NCBI GenBank assembly: GCA_900472295.1
Contig: UCIA01000030.1
Location: 62,001 to 126,000, forward strand
Direction of reading: 5' to 3'
Source of the DNA: Hyphomicrobiales bacterium
Lineage (GTDB): Bacteria > Pseudomonadota > Alphaproteobacteria > Rhizobiales > Rhizobiaceae
Length of the DNA stretch: 64,000 bases
The notes beneath the pieces were generated by a model, which did no database searches, was not told where the DNA came from, and saw only the letters and a list, made by a program, of their open reading frames with translations. Below, in pieces: positions 7,891 to 17,056 of this stretch; position 1 is the stretch's first letter; each line of letters opens with the position of its first letter. A program made the translations under genes and the position numbers.

Positions 7891-9444
7891 CTACCAGGTG
7901 GTCAGCGGCTGGTAACTTCCAGCCGGCGATGCCGCCAGTTCCGCCCAGTCGATTTCCTCTTCCAGCCGGTGATAGGCCTCGTCGCCGATCGTGCCGTTGC
8001 GGCGCAATTCCTCCAGCGTGTCGCGCTGGCGATTGATGGCATAGAGGCGCAACCGGTCATACTCGGTCGCCGCCTGAGCATCCTCAGGGTTTTCGGCGAT
8101 CACGCGCTGAGCCTCATACTGCTCGCGCACGACAGCGGCCGCGGCGGAAGTCTTGCGGCTCAGCACATCGAGTGCCGCCTGCATGATGGCGACGCGCGCC
8201 TGCGCCACCTCAATGTCGATCGTCCTGTCCGGGTCGAAGTTGAGGACCCGCAGCAGCGGCTTCAGGGTCATACCTTGCAACACCAGCGTGCCCAGAACCA
8301 CCGCAAAGGCGGCAAGCACGATCGGGTCACGGTGGGGAAAATCGGCCGGCAGCGCAATGGCCACCACCAGCGTCACCAGTCCGCGCATGCCGCACCAGCC
8401 GACCAGCACGGCGCCGCCAAATGTCGGCAGATCGCGCCTCGCCTCTTCGCTGCCGAGGCGGGCAAGCCATCGGATGATGGCGACGTAACTCCCCACCCAG
8501 ACCAGGCGCGCCACGATGACGACGACCAGCACGGTTCCCGCGAAGAGAAAGGCTTCGCCTTGCCCGTCGCCTGAGAGACGGCCGACGATCGTGCGTGCCT
8601 GCAGGCCCATCAGCACGAAGGCCAGCACGTTGAGCACGAACACCGCCGATTCCCACACCGAATAGGTGCTGACGCGGCGTCTGGCCGACATGCGGCGCGG
8701 CGCCCTGCGCGCGATGGTGATGGCGTAGACGACGATGGTGATGATGGCGGACAGGCCAAGCTTGTCAGCGATGATCCAGACGGCAAAGGTGCCGGCAAAC
8801 TGCACCACCGTGCTGCTCGCGGCATCTTCGATGCGGCCGAGCGTCAGCAGCGAGATGCGGCCGAACACATAGCCGGCAACGACGCTGCCGATCGTTGCCA
8901 GCAGGATCACCGGAATGGCGTTGCTGAGCATGATCGAGCCGAGCGCCGCCGAGACCGCCAGGCGGTAGATCAGCAGCGCCGTGGCATCGTTGAGCAGGCT
9001 CTCGCCCTGCAGGATGGCGGTGATGCGGTGCGGCACCTTGAACTGGCTGAGCACGGCAGATGCCGCCACAGCGTCCGGCGGCGCGACGATGGCGCCGAGC
9101 GCGATGGCAGCCGCGATCGGCAGGCCGGCCATCTTCCAACCGACGAAAGCTACCACCACGGTGGTGAAGACCACGGCGCCAAGCGCCAGCAGCGCCAGCG
9201 ACAGCCGGTAGCGTTTCAGGTCGCGCAGCGACGTGTCATAGGCGGCATCGAGAAGCACCGGCGCGATGAATAGTGCAAGCGCCAGCTCCGGATCGATCTC
9301 GATCGTCGGCGCACCGGGCACGAAGGCAATGCCGACGCCGGCCAGCGCAAGCAGGGACGGATAGGGAATCTCCAGCTTTCGCGACAGCGCCGTCAGCGCG
9401 ACGGCAGCCAGAAGCAGGATAAGGGTGAGTTCGAAAAGCGCCAT
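7891..9444 (-). CDS. Na+/H+ antiporter, CPA1/NhaP family
   Basis: A 517-residue monovalent cation:proton antiporter. The first ~400 residues carry about 12 membrane segments, including the ion-path motif APPDAVAASAVL with its Asp. Later come GESLLNDATALLIYR and WCGMRGLVTLVVAIALP, both hallmarks of bacterial Na+/H+ exchangers. The last ~120 residues are a soluble, charged helical tail (ARVAIMQAALDVL and EELRRNGTIGDEAYHRLEEEID). It acts at the inner membrane in pH and sodium homeostasis. It stands alone between the EEP gene (97 bp gap) and the divergent GST gene. The ATG at 9444 starts directly with the first membrane segment. Confidence 0.92.
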   Translation of the reverse strand: MALFELTLILLLAAVALTALSRKLEIPYPSLLALAGVGIAFVPGAPTIEIDPELALALFIAPVLLDAAYDTSLRDLKRYRLSLALLALGAVVFTTVVVAFVGWKMAGLPIAAAIALGAIVAPPDAVAASAVLSQFKVPHRITAILQGESLLNDATALLIYRLAVSAALGSIMLSNAIPVILLATIGSVVAGYVFGRISLLTLGRIEDAASSTVVQFAGTFAVWIIADKLGLSAIITIVVYAITIARRAPRRMSARRRVSTYSVWESAVFVLNVLAFVLMGLQARTIVGRLSGDGQGEAFLFAGTVLVVVIVARLVWVGSYVAIIRWLARLGSEEARRDLPTFGGAVLVGWCGMRGLVTLVVAIALPADFPHRDPIVLAAFAVVLGTLVLQGMTLKPLLRVLNFDPDRTIDIEVAQARVAIMQAALDVLSRKTSAAAAVVREQYEAQRVIAENPEDAQAATEYDRLRLYAINRQRDTLEELRRNGTIGDEAYHRLEEEIDWAELAASPAGSYQPLTTW

Positions 9445-9567
9445 GGCCTATCGTAGCGGCGAACCGGCATCGTGGGCAGTGGCTGATGGCAAGATGCTGT
9501 TGATTGTCCAGCAAACGCCCGGCTCTGGCCGTATGCGTGGGGCGGATTGCCGGCGTATAGATCAGAC

Positions 9568-10194
9568 ATGATCCTCATCGGCCAGTATGACTCCCCCTTC
9601 GTCCGCCGCGTCGGCATCGCCATGACCTTGTACGGCATTGCTTTCGAGCACCGGCCGTGGTCGGCCTTCGGCGACGCAGACAAGATCCGCCCCTACAACC
9701 CGCTGACGCGCGTGCCGACTCTGGTGCTCGACAATGGCGAGGTGCTGATCGAAAGCCACATGATCCTCGACTATCTCGACGGTCTTGTGCCGACCGACAA
9801 GCGGCTGTTTCCAGCAAGCGAACCGACGAGGCATCAGGCCCTTAAGGTCGCTGCCCTGGCGATAGGGCTCGGCGACAAGATCGTCAGCCTGTTCTACGAA
9901 GGGCGCCTGCACGACAAGGTCTCCGACCTCTGGGTCAGCCGTTGCCGCCAGCAGATCGAGACGGTGCTGGCTGTGCTTGAAGCGGACCGCGCCGCCCGGT
10001 CCAGCGCCTGGTGGTTCGGCGACGAGTTCGGCCATGCCGATATAGCGGTGGCCGTGATGCTGCGCTTCCTCGGCGATGCCCACCCGGGGCTGGTTTCGCT
10101 GGCGGACTTCCCGACGCTGGACGCGCACGCCGCGCATATGGAAGCGCTGCCGGTGTTCCAGGAGATTTCACAGGCCTTTATCGCGCCGGCTTGA
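9568..10194 (+). CDS. Glutathione S-transferase family protein
   Basis: A 208-residue GST-like protein. The N-terminal thioredoxin fold (residues 1-80) has MILIGQYDSPFVRRVGIAM, a Ser at the catalytic position, and the cis-Pro VPTLVLDNGEVLIES motif. The helical C-terminal domain includes GHADIAVAVMLRF, the usual capping-box region. I take ATG 9568; the in-frame TTG at 9547 adds seven residues that the fold does not need. Such proteins act in detoxification or thiol chemistry in the cytoplasm. It is divergent from the antiporter and convergent with the ABC operon, so it appears monocistronic. The substrate is unknown. Confidence 0.9.
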   Translation: MILIGQYDSPFVRRVGIAMTLYGIAFEHRPWSAFGDADKIRPYNPLTRVPTLVLDNGEVLIESHMILDYLDGLVPTDKRLFPASEPTRHQALKVAALAIGLGDKIVSLFYEGRLHDKVSDLWVSRCRQQIETVLAVLEADRAARSSAWWFGDEFGHADIAVAVMLRFLGDAHPGLVSLADFPTLDAHAAHMEALPVFQEISQAFIAPA

Positions 10195-10246
10195 AGTGCC
10201 CGAAACTGCCGTTTGCAGGCCGGCCTAACATGAATATCGGCGCAGC

Positions 10247-11311
10247 CTAGTGCAGCACCAGCATATCGTCCGATGAGAACGAAATCTCGGCCTTCTCGCC
10301 GACAGCAGGCGGCGGCGTCGCCGGGCTGTTGAAGGTGTCGAGCGACACCGTGTTGCCGCCGATGCCGACGCGCACCCGGATGACCGAGCCGAGGAAGTGC
10401 ACTTCGGAGATTTCGCCAGATAGACTGGAATCGCGGCCAGGCTGGCGTCCGAGCGAAATCGCTTCGGGACGCAGCGCCAGCGAAAGCGTGTCGCCGGACT
10501 TCGAGCCGTTGAGCTTGCCCTTGAGCGAGACCTGTTCGGAATTGACCTGCACCGTGCCGGCCGCGGCATCGGTGACCTTGCCTTCGAGCACGTTAAGCGT
10601 GCCGACGAAATTGGCGACGAACTTGGTCGCCGGCCGGTTGTAGATCTCGAACGGCGTGCCGACCTGCTCGGCCTTGCCGCCATACATCACCGCAATGCGG
10701 TCGGAGATCGACAGCGCCTCTTCCTGGTCATGGGTGACGAAGATGGTGGTGATGCCGAGCTTCTTCTGGATCGAGCGGATTTCCTCGCGCAGCGAGACGC
10801 GCACCTTGGCGTCGAGCGCCGACAGCGGCTCATCGAGCAGCAAGAGCTTCGGCTTCGGCGCGATGGCGCGCGCCAGCGCGATGCGCTGCTGTTGGCCGCC
10901 GGATAGCTGGTAGGGATAGCGATCCGCCATCTGCGGCAGCTTGATGATGTCGAGCATCTCGGCGACGCGGGCATCGATATCTGCCCTGGGCATGCCGGCG
11001 ACCTTCAGGCCAAAGCCGATGTTCTGCGCCACGGTCAGGTTCGGGAACAGCGCATAGGCCTGGAACACCATGCCGACATTGCGCTGGTTGGGCTTCAGCC
11101 GCGTAATGTCCTTGCCGCCAACCACGATCTTGCCGGCGCTCGGCTCCTCGAAACCGGCGACCATGCGAAGCACGGTGGTTTTGCCACAACCGGACGGGCC
11201 GAGAAACGAAACGAACTCACCACGCTCGACGTCGAGATTGAAATCCTCCACCACCGTGGTGGCGCCGAAGGATTTTCGAACGTGCTGGATGGAGAGGAAT
11301 GGGTCGGCCAT
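10247..11311 (-). CDS. ABC transporter ATP-binding protein (PotA/FbpC type)
   Basis: A 354-residue ATPase of the polyamine/iron/phosphonate importer class. Walker A GPSGCGKTT is at residues 38-46, followed by the signature LSGGQQQRIALARA, Walker B LLLLDEPLSALD and switch His in FVTHDQEEAL. The last ~110 residues form a TOBE domain (NVLEGKVTDAAAG, LALRPEAISLG). It is the last gene of a four-gene operon on the minus strand: binding protein, permease, permease, ATPase. The gap to the upstream permease is 27 nt. It powers import by the two permeases. The specificity is set by the binding protein and is not known. Confidence 0.93.
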   Translation of the reverse strand: MADPFLSIQHVRKSFGATTVVEDFNLDVERGEFVSFLGPSGCGKTTVLRMVAGFEEPSAGKIVVGGKDITRLKPNQRNVGMVFQAYALFPNLTVAQNIGFGLKVAGMPRADIDARVAEMLDIIKLPQMADRYPYQLSGGQQQRIALARAIAPKPKLLLLDEPLSALDAKVRVSLREEIRSIQKKLGITTIFVTHDQEEALSISDRIAVMYGGKAEQVGTPFEIYNRPATKFVANFVGTLNVLEGKVTDAAAGTVQVNSEQVSLKGKLNGSKSGDTLSLALRPEAISLGRQPGRDSSLSGEISEVHFLGSVIRVRVGIGGNTVSLDTFNSPATPPPAVGEKAEISFSSDDMLVLH

Positions 11312-11338
11312 GGATTTTCTTTCGATCAGTTCGGGCGA

Positions 11339-12130
11339 TCAGTTCGGACGGTTAGCAGATTTTGGCGCAAACCGCGACAGGATCTGGATCAGCGACATGC
11401 AGCCCCAGGTGATGGCGAAGGCGATGATGGCAAGTGCGGCCGGCTCATAAGCACGGTTGGCGCCTATGTTCTGCAGATAAGGACCGAAAGCAGGCCGGTT
11501 GAGCAGGCTGGCCATGGTGAATTCGCCGATAACGATTGCAAAGGTCAGAAACGCGCCTGACAGCACGGCGATCAGCACATTGGGCAAGATGACGCGGGTA
11601 ACGATCGTACCCCAGCCGGCGCCAAGAATTTGCGCCGCCTCCGTCAGCGTGCGCACGTCGATGGTGCGAAGCCCGGTGTCGACCGCCCGGTACATGTAGG
11701 GCAGCGCCAAAGTGGCATAGCCGATCACAAGCAGCAGATCGGTACCCCGATCACTTGCCAGGAAGGGCAGCGGCGAATTCGACCCGTACATTCTGATGTA
11801 ACCGAAGACGATGACGATAGCAGGGATGACCAGCGGCAACAGCGTGATGAACTCGACGATCGGCCGCAACTGCGGCAGCCGCAACCGGATCCAGTACGCC
11901 GCCGGCACCACGATCAAGACGCCGAGAATGATGGTGAAGAGGGCTGCAAGCACCGAATAGCCAAACGTCGCCTGGAAGCGCGGATCGCCGAGCACGATCT
12001 GGTAGGCGTCGAAGGAATAAACGCCGCGCCGCATGCGCATCGAGAATTCCACCGTCGCGATCAGCGGAATGAAGAAATAGGCCGCGCCCAGCCCAAAGAC
12101 GACCCAGGCCCAAAAACGTCCGGTCTTCAT
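11339..12130 (-). CDS. ABC transporter permease (PotC-like)
   Basis: A 263-residue inner-membrane permease with six predicted membrane segments and the inner-membrane ATPase-docking motif region EAAQILGAGWGTIVTRVILPN near the C-terminal half. The N-terminus MKTGRFWAWVVFGLGAAYFFIPL is a typical first segment. The ATG at 12130 overlaps the stop of the upstream permease (ATGA), which fixes the start; a longer in-frame reading through the upstream gene is an artefact. It is the second of the two permeases of a polyamine/iron/phosphonate-class importer and pairs with the gene at 12127-13041 to form the channel. Confidence 0.9.
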   Translation of the reverse strand: MKTGRFWAWVVFGLGAAYFFIPLIATVEFSMRMRRGVYSFDAYQIVLGDPRFQATFGYSVLAALFTIILGVLIVVPAAYWIRLRLPQLRPIVEFITLLPLVIPAIVIVFGYIRMYGSNSPLPFLASDRGTDLLLVIGYATLALPYMYRAVDTGLRTIDVRTLTEAAQILGAGWGTIVTRVILPNVLIAVLSGAFLTFAIVIGEFTMASLLNRPAFGPYLQNIGANRAYEPAALAIIAFAITWGCMSLIQILSRFAPKSANRPN

Positions 12131-13041
12131 TTGAGCCACCTTTCGCTGCGCGTCCGGAACCAGATGTAGAAGACGTTGGCAAGCCCGGTGATGACGATCA
12201 TGCCGAAGGCGATCGCATAGCCCAGATGCGGGTTGTGCAGCACGTCGCCGCGAATCTGCGCATAGAGCAGGATCGGTACGATGTTGAGAGACGAGCCGGT
12301 CAGCGCATAGGCGGTGGCGATAGCGCCGAAGGCATTGGCGAACAAAAGGATGACGGTGCCGAGGAAACTTGGCCAGATCACCGGAATGACCACCATGCGC
12401 CAATATTGCGTGGTGGTGGCGCCGAGCGTCGCCGCCGCTTCGCCCCATTCCTTCTTCAACCCATCGATCGCCGGCGTGATGATGACCACCATCAGCGGAA
12501 TCTGGAAATAGATATAGGTCAGCGTCAGGCCCCAGAAAGACAGGATGTTGAAGCCGTGCGCATAGATGTTGAGACCGAACACCGTATTGAGCAGCACGGT
12601 GGCAAGCCCAAGCCGGCCGAGCGTGGCGAGGAAGGCAAAGGCCAGCGGAACGCCGGCGAAATTAGAGGCTACGCCGGAAAAGGTCAGCGTCGCCGAGCGT
12701 ATCCAGTTCGGCAGGCCGCCGCGCACGATGGCGATGGCAATTGCCAGGCCAGCGAACGCGCCGATCAGCGCCGAGGCAAGGCTGACCTTGATCGATATCC
12801 AATAGGCGGCAACGATCGACGGCTGTGCCAGTGCGGCAATGTTCTCGAGGGTGAATTCGCCATCATTGTTCTGGAATGCGCCCAGCATCAGATAAAGCGT
12901 AGGCAGGATCAGAAACATGATGGCAAAGATGAAGAACGGCGCAACGCCGAGCCACTGCGTCGGCAGTCGCAACGCGCGCGCCTCGCTTGGGGGCGCAGTC
13001 TTCCCGGCAATTGTCTGATCGGAAAGCGAGAGATCGGTCAT
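12127..13041 (-). CDS. ABC transporter permease (PotB-like)
   Basis: A 304-residue permease with a cytoplasmic N-terminal leader (about 28 residues, ending LPTQWLG) and six membrane segments. The ATPase-docking segment GEAAATLGATTTQYWRMVVIP lies at roughly residues 195-215. The large periplasmic loop after the first membrane segment (NNDGEFTLENIAAL) is characteristic of the binding-protein-dependent transport permeases of the PotB/FbpB group. It lies 64 nt downstream of the binding-protein gene. Its partner overlaps by 4 nt at the 3' end, so translation is probably coupled. Confidence 0.9.
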   Translation of the reverse strand: MTDLSLSDQTIAGKTAPPSEARALRLPTQWLGVAPFFIFAIMFLILPTLYLMLGAFQNNDGEFTLENIAALAQPSIVAAYWISIKVSLASALIGAFAGLAIAIAIVRGGLPNWIRSATLTFSGVASNFAGVPLAFAFLATLGRLGLATVLLNTVFGLNIYAHGFNILSFWGLTLTYIYFQIPLMVVIITPAIDGLKKEWGEAAATLGATTTQYWRMVVIPVIWPSFLGTVILLFANAFGAIATAYALTGSSLNIVPILLYAQIRGDVLHNPHLGYAIAFGMIVITGLANVFYIWFRTRSERWLK

Positions 13042-13105
13042 GCGCCGGGTACCGTTCTGGAGGGATACCGGGCGGCCATGCAGCCGCCCGGATCGATTTC
13101 AAGCC

Positions 13106-14212
13106 TTACTTGACGTTGGCGCCGACAGTGGCGTCCCAGTTCTTGCTGATGGCTTCCTTGGCCTTGCCCTGCTCGTCGAGCGTCGGGAACACGGCCGCGG
13201 CATAGGATTCCGCCGGCGGCAGCTTGGCTAGCACATCCGCCGGGATCTTGCCGTTCTTGGCGAGATCGTTGAAGCGGATCGGGTGGCAATAGCCTTTCAG
13301 CCAGCCGATCTGGCCTTCGTCGGAGTAAAGGTATTCCATCCATAGCTTGGCTGCGTTCGGGTGCGGCGCGAACGCGCTGATCGCCTGCACGTAGACACCG
13401 GCGACAACGCCGGTCTTCGGCACGACGACATCGACGGGCGGATTGCCCTTCAGCGTGTCGCGGCCGGCGAGCGCGTTGTAGTCCCAGTTGATCAGGATCG
13501 GGGTCTGGCCCTGGGCGAGCGTTGCCGGCTTGCCGACGACCGGAACGAAATTGCCGGCGGCATTGAGCTTCTTGAAGAAGTCGAGGCCAGCAGTGCCGGC
13601 GGCTTCACCAGCAGCAGCGCCACCCGAAAGACCGGCAGCGTAGACAGCCTGGATGGCCTGGTTCGAAGCGCGCGGATCACCGGCAAGAGCGACTGCGTTG
13701 GCGAATTCCGGCTTCAACAGGTCGGCCCAGTCGGTGGGCGATTCCTTGACCAGGTCCTTGTTCACCATGAACGACAGAACGCCGTAATAGTCGCCATACC
13801 AGAAGCCGTCGGCATCCTTGGCGCTGTCCGGGATCGAGTCCCAGGTCGAGACTTTATAGGCCTGGATAAGGCCGTCGGCCTTGGCAGTCGGGCCGAACGA
13901 CAGACCAACGTCGATGACGTCGGGAGCCTGCGGACCTTTGTTGTCCTTGTTGGCCTTGATCGCCTCGATCTCGTCGCCCGAGCCGGCGTCGGGGTTGAGT
14001 TCGTTGATGGTGATTTCCGGATACTTCGCCTTGAAGCCGGCGATGACGTCGCCGTAACCGCACCAGTCATGCGGCAGTGCGATGGTGGTGAGCTGGCCTT
14101 CCTTCTTCGCCGCGGCAACCAGTTCATCCATGGACTGGGCCGACGAGATAGCAGAAGTCGCCATGAGGGCGACGGCCGTTAGGGAAAGCACTTTCCCCGT
14201 AAACTTGAACAT
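13106..14212 (-). CDS. ABC transporter extracellular solute-binding protein
   Basis: A 368-residue periplasmic binding protein of the type-2 fold. A classical signal peptide (MFKFTGKVLSLTAVALMATS, cleavage after SAISSAQS) precedes the mature start MDELVAAAKKEGQLTTIALP. The late region has PHPNAAKLWMEYLYSDEGQ, a family feature of Fe(III)/spermidine/2-aminoethylphosphonate binding proteins. I chose ATG 14212 because it follows GGAGAG and starts the signal peptide; 19 further in-frame residues upstream are implausible. As the first gene it is probably the most expressed of the operon. The ligand is not identified. The neighbourhood of amine-handling genes makes an amine or polyamine plausible, as inference. 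Confidence 0.9.
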   Translation of the reverse strand: MFKFTGKVLSLTAVALMATSAISSAQSMDELVAAAKKEGQLTTIALPHDWCGYGDVIAGFKAKYPEITINELNPDAGSGDEIEAIKANKDNKGPQAPDVIDVGLSFGPTAKADGLIQAYKVSTWDSIPDSAKDADGFWYGDYYGVLSFMVNKDLVKESPTDWADLLKPEFANAVALAGDPRASNQAIQAVYAAGLSGGAAAGEAAGTAGLDFFKKLNAAGNFVPVVGKPATLAQGQTPILINWDYNALAGRDTLKGNPPVDVVVPKTGVVAGVYVQAISAFAPHPNAAKLWMEYLYSDEGQIGWLKGYCHPIRFNDLAKNGKIPADVLAKLPPAESYAAAVFPTLDEQGKAKEAISKNWDATVGANVK

Positions 14213-14453
14213 GTGTTCTCTCCGTTGAACTGGCGTCCCTGGACGCCTGCGATGCGGTATCGTTTTCATATGACAGCCAGATGAAAGCTTTTTGAAACTG
14301 GCGCCCGGCGGTACGAAAAGTTAACTCTTTTTAACGGCCTGTAGCAATTAGCTTCGACTTAATTTCCCGGCTAATGGTTTATGGCCCTGATTTTTGCCCC
14401 CTTGCCCTTCCTTTCCCCTCGTTTTCAGATCACGTCCGGCACAGAAAACCGCC
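14213..14453. other. Intergenic region upstream of the ABC importer operon
   Basis: This 241 bp gap separates the end of the alcohol dehydrogenase gene from the start of the binding-protein gene, both on the minus strand, and must hold the importer promoter. It is AT-richer than its surroundings. A short inverted repeat GTTAA-N6-TTAAC lies at about 14321-14336. I see no strong terminator for the dehydrogenase gene and no coding sequence. Confidence 0.4.
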
Positions 14454-15626
14454 TCAGACAGTGCCGGCGATAGAGTTCTCGAGCAGCGTCAGCGCCACCT
14501 TCTTGGTCAGCTTGACCGGGTTGCCGCCGGCTGTCGGATCGACCACCGCCATGTCGGCGATCAGGCCCTTGCGCTTCTTGTCCATGTCCAGCCCCTTGAT
14601 CAGGCCGGGCAGCGCATGCGGCACCTTGAGCTCCTTGCGCAGCTTGATGATCGCTTTGGCGAAGCCGTCGAAGCCGCCCTTGATGCCGCAATAGGCGGCG
14701 AGCCGGGCAATGCGCTCCTCGATGGAATCCCGATTGAAGGCCAGCACGTAGGGCATGAACACGGCATTGGTCATGCCGTGATGAGTATCGTAAAGCGCAC
14801 CGATCGGGTGCGACAGCGAATGGATGGCGCCCAATCCCTTCTGGAAGGCGGCGGCGCCCATGGCGGCCGCACTCATCATATGGGCGCGGGCGACAAGGTC
14901 CTTGCCGTTGGCATAGGCCTTGGGCAGGTTTTCGAAGACCAGCCGCACGCCTTCCACCGCAATGCCGTCGGCCATCGGGTGGTAGCCCGGCGCGCAATAG
15001 GCTTCGAGGCAATGCGCCAGCGCATCCATGCCGGTGCCCGCGGTGATGAAGCCCGGCATGCCGACCGACAGTTCCGGATCGGCAATGACGATTTCCGGCA
15101 AAAGTTTCGGATGGAAGATCACCTTCTTGGTGTGTGTCGCCTCATTGGTGATGACGCCGGCGCGGCCGACTTCCGAGCCGGTGCCGGCAGTGGTCGGTAC
15201 GGCGATGATCGGGGCGATCGCATCCGAATTGGCGCGCGTCCACCAGTCGCCGACATCCTCGAAATCCCAAACCGGCCGCGTCTGCCCGGCCTGGAAAGCG
15301 ATCAGCTTGCCGAGATCGAGCGCCGAGCCGCCGCCAAAGGCGATGACGCCGTCATGCTTGCCCTTCTTGAACACGGCGATGCCGGCGGTGAGGTTGGAAT
15401 CGACCGGGTTCGGCTTCACCTCGGAAAACACACCATAGGGCACCTTGGCGTCGTCGAGGATCTTCAGGGTCGAAGCGACGACCGGCAGCTTTGCCAGGCC
15501 CGGATCGGTGACGAAGAGCGGCCGCTTGATGCCGGTCGCTTCCAGCACCTCGGGCAGTTCCTTGATGCGCCCGGCGCCGAAGCGAACGGTGGTCGGGTAG
15601 TTCCATTTGGAGATCAGCTTGGACAT
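14454..15626 (-). CDS. Iron-containing alcohol dehydrogenase
   Basis: A 390-residue group III alcohol dehydrogenase. The N-terminal domain has the NAD-binding AFGGGSALDLGKLIAF motif near residue 100. The C-terminal helical domain has GMDALAHCLEAYCAPGYHPMADGIAVEG and HSLSHPIGALYDTHHGMTNAV, which carry the Asp and His ligands of the catalytic iron. It would interconvert an aldehyde and a primary alcohol in the cytoplasm. It lies 18 nt downstream of an aldehyde dehydrogenase gene on the same strand, so the pair could convert an alcohol to an acid. Candidates such as 4-hydroxybutyrate dehydrogenase cannot be distinguished from other members. ATG 15626 begins the conserved first strand. Confidence 0.93.
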   Translation of the reverse strand: MSKLISKWNYPTTVRFGAGRIKELPEVLEATGIKRPLFVTDPGLAKLPVVASTLKILDDAKVPYGVFSEVKPNPVDSNLTAGIAVFKKGKHDGVIAFGGGSALDLGKLIAFQAGQTRPVWDFEDVGDWWTRANSDAIAPIIAVPTTAGTGSEVGRAGVITNEATHTKKVIFHPKLLPEIVIADPELSVGMPGFITAGTGMDALAHCLEAYCAPGYHPMADGIAVEGVRLVFENLPKAYANGKDLVARAHMMSAAAMGAAAFQKGLGAIHSLSHPIGALYDTHHGMTNAVFMPYVLAFNRDSIEERIARLAAYCGIKGGFDGFAKAIIKLRKELKVPHALPGLIKGLDMDKKRKGLIADMAVVDPTAGGNPVKLTKKVALTLLENSIAGTV

Positions 15627-15644
15627 GTCTTGTCTTTCAAAAAA

Positions 15645-17030
15645 TCAGATGGCTTCGCGCAGATGGAAGGATTTCGGCCTCGTCAGATTGTCATAGCCGA
15701 GCGCCGAAAGGGCAACACCTTTGCCGGTGTCCTTGACGCCGGTCCACACCAGCGCCGGGTCGAGATAGTCGCAGCGGTTCATGAACACCGTGCCGGTCTC
15801 GACGCGGTCGCCGATGGCCACAGCATGCTCGGTATCGCTGGTCCAGATCGAGGCGGTCAGCCCGTAGGGGCTGTCGTTCATCAGCGCGATCGCCTCCTCG
15901 TCATTGCGCACCTTCATGATGCCGACGATCGGGCCGAAGCTTTCCTCGCGCATGACGCTCATCTGGTGGTCGACATTGGTCAGCACTTCCGGCGCCAGAT
16001 AGGGCGAGCCGGCCTGGTCATTAGCCACCTTCATATTGATGTGCGCGACCGCACCCTTGCGCAGCGCCTCGGCCTTCTGCTCGCGGATCAGGTCGGCAAA
16101 GCGCGCCTGCGCCATTGGCCCCATTGTCGTGCCCTGCTCCAGCGGATTGCCGACGACATAGTTTTTCGTCTCAGCGATGAAGCCTTCGACGAACTGGTCA
16201 TAGACCTTCTCGTGCACATAGACGCGTTCGATGCCGCAGCAGCACTGGCCGGAATTGTAGAAGGCGCCGTCGACCAGATTGGCCACCGCATGGTCGAGCT
16301 TGGCGTCGGGCAGCACATAGGCCGGGTCTTTGCCGCCGAGCTCGAGGCCGAGCGTCATGAAGGTGCCGGCCGCCGCCTTCTCGATGGCGCGCCCGCCGCC
16401 GACCGAGCCGGTGAAATTGACATGGTCGATCTTGCCGGAGCCGAGCAGCTTTTCGGTCTGGGCATGGTTGAGCACCACATTCTGGAACACGCCCTTGGGC
16501 AAACCAATCTTGTCGAAAGCCTGCTGGAAACGTTCGCCGACCAGCAGCGTCTGCGCCGCATGTTTCAGAATGACCGTGTTGCCGGCCATCAGCGCCGGTA
16601 CGATGGTGTTGACCGCGGTCAGATAAGGATAATTCCACGGCGCGATCACCATGACGACGCCAAGCGGATCCTTCTTCACATAGCGGCGAAAGCCGTCCTT
16701 CGGGTTGGATGCCGGCACCGATTTCAGCGCCTGTTCGGCGATCTCGACCATGTAATTGGTGCGTTCCTTGACGCCGCCGAACTCGCCGCCATAGCGCACC
16801 GGGCGCCCCATCTGCCAGGCGATCTCGGGCACGATCTCGTCGGTCATCGCGACCAGCGCTTCGAGCATCGCCAGCATATATTTGCCGCGTTCGACGATCG
16901 GCGTCAGCGCCCATTTCTCCTGCGCCGCTTTGGCGCGCTCGACCGCGGCATTGATCGTCTGGTCGGTCGCGATCGGACGCTCGGCATAGATCGAACCATC
17001 GATGGGGGATTTGAGTTTTACGGTTTCCAA
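15645..17030 (-). CDS. Aldehyde dehydrogenase family protein
   Basis: A 461-residue NAD(P)-dependent aldehyde dehydrogenase. The substrate-channel motif VIAPWNYPYL is present, followed by the cofactor-loop FTGSVGGGRAIEKAA, the general base region LELGGKDPAYV and the catalytic Cys in NSGQCCCGIERVYV. It would oxidise an aldehyde to the acid. The start appears to be TTG 17030: GGAG precedes it by 8 nt, an upstream in-frame stop lies close, and the nearby ATG is in another frame. It is co-directional with the downstream iron-ADH and 26 nt from the upstream PIN toxin gene. It may take part in amine catabolism with the PuuA-like ligase further upstream. Confidence 0.92.
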   Translation of the reverse strand: METVKLKSPIDGSIYAERPIATDQTINAAVERAKAAQEKWALTPIVERGKYMLAMLEALVAMTDEIVPEIAWQMGRPVRYGGEFGGVKERTNYMVEIAEQALKSVPASNPKDGFRRYVKKDPLGVVMVIAPWNYPYLTAVNTIVPALMAGNTVILKHAAQTLLVGERFQQAFDKIGLPKGVFQNVVLNHAQTEKLLGSGKIDHVNFTGSVGGGRAIEKAAAGTFMTLGLELGGKDPAYVLPDAKLDHAVANLVDGAFYNSGQCCCGIERVYVHEKVYDQFVEGFIAETKNYVVGNPLEQGTTMGPMAQARFADLIREQKAEALRKGAVAHINMKVANDQAGSPYLAPEVLTNVDHQMSVMREESFGPIVGIMKVRNDEEAIALMNDSPYGLTASIWTSDTEHAVAIGDRVETGTVFMNRCDYLDPALVWTGVKDTGKGVALSALGYDNLTRPKSFHLREAI

Positions 17031-17056
17031 TTAAACGTCTCCATGTATCGAAAACA

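Noticed and set aside
14321..14336. GTTAA-N6-TTAAC as a regulator site for the ABC importer
   Set aside because: The half-site is only 5 bp in an AT-rich stretch and no regulator gene is adjacent; it is noted in the intergenic entry only.
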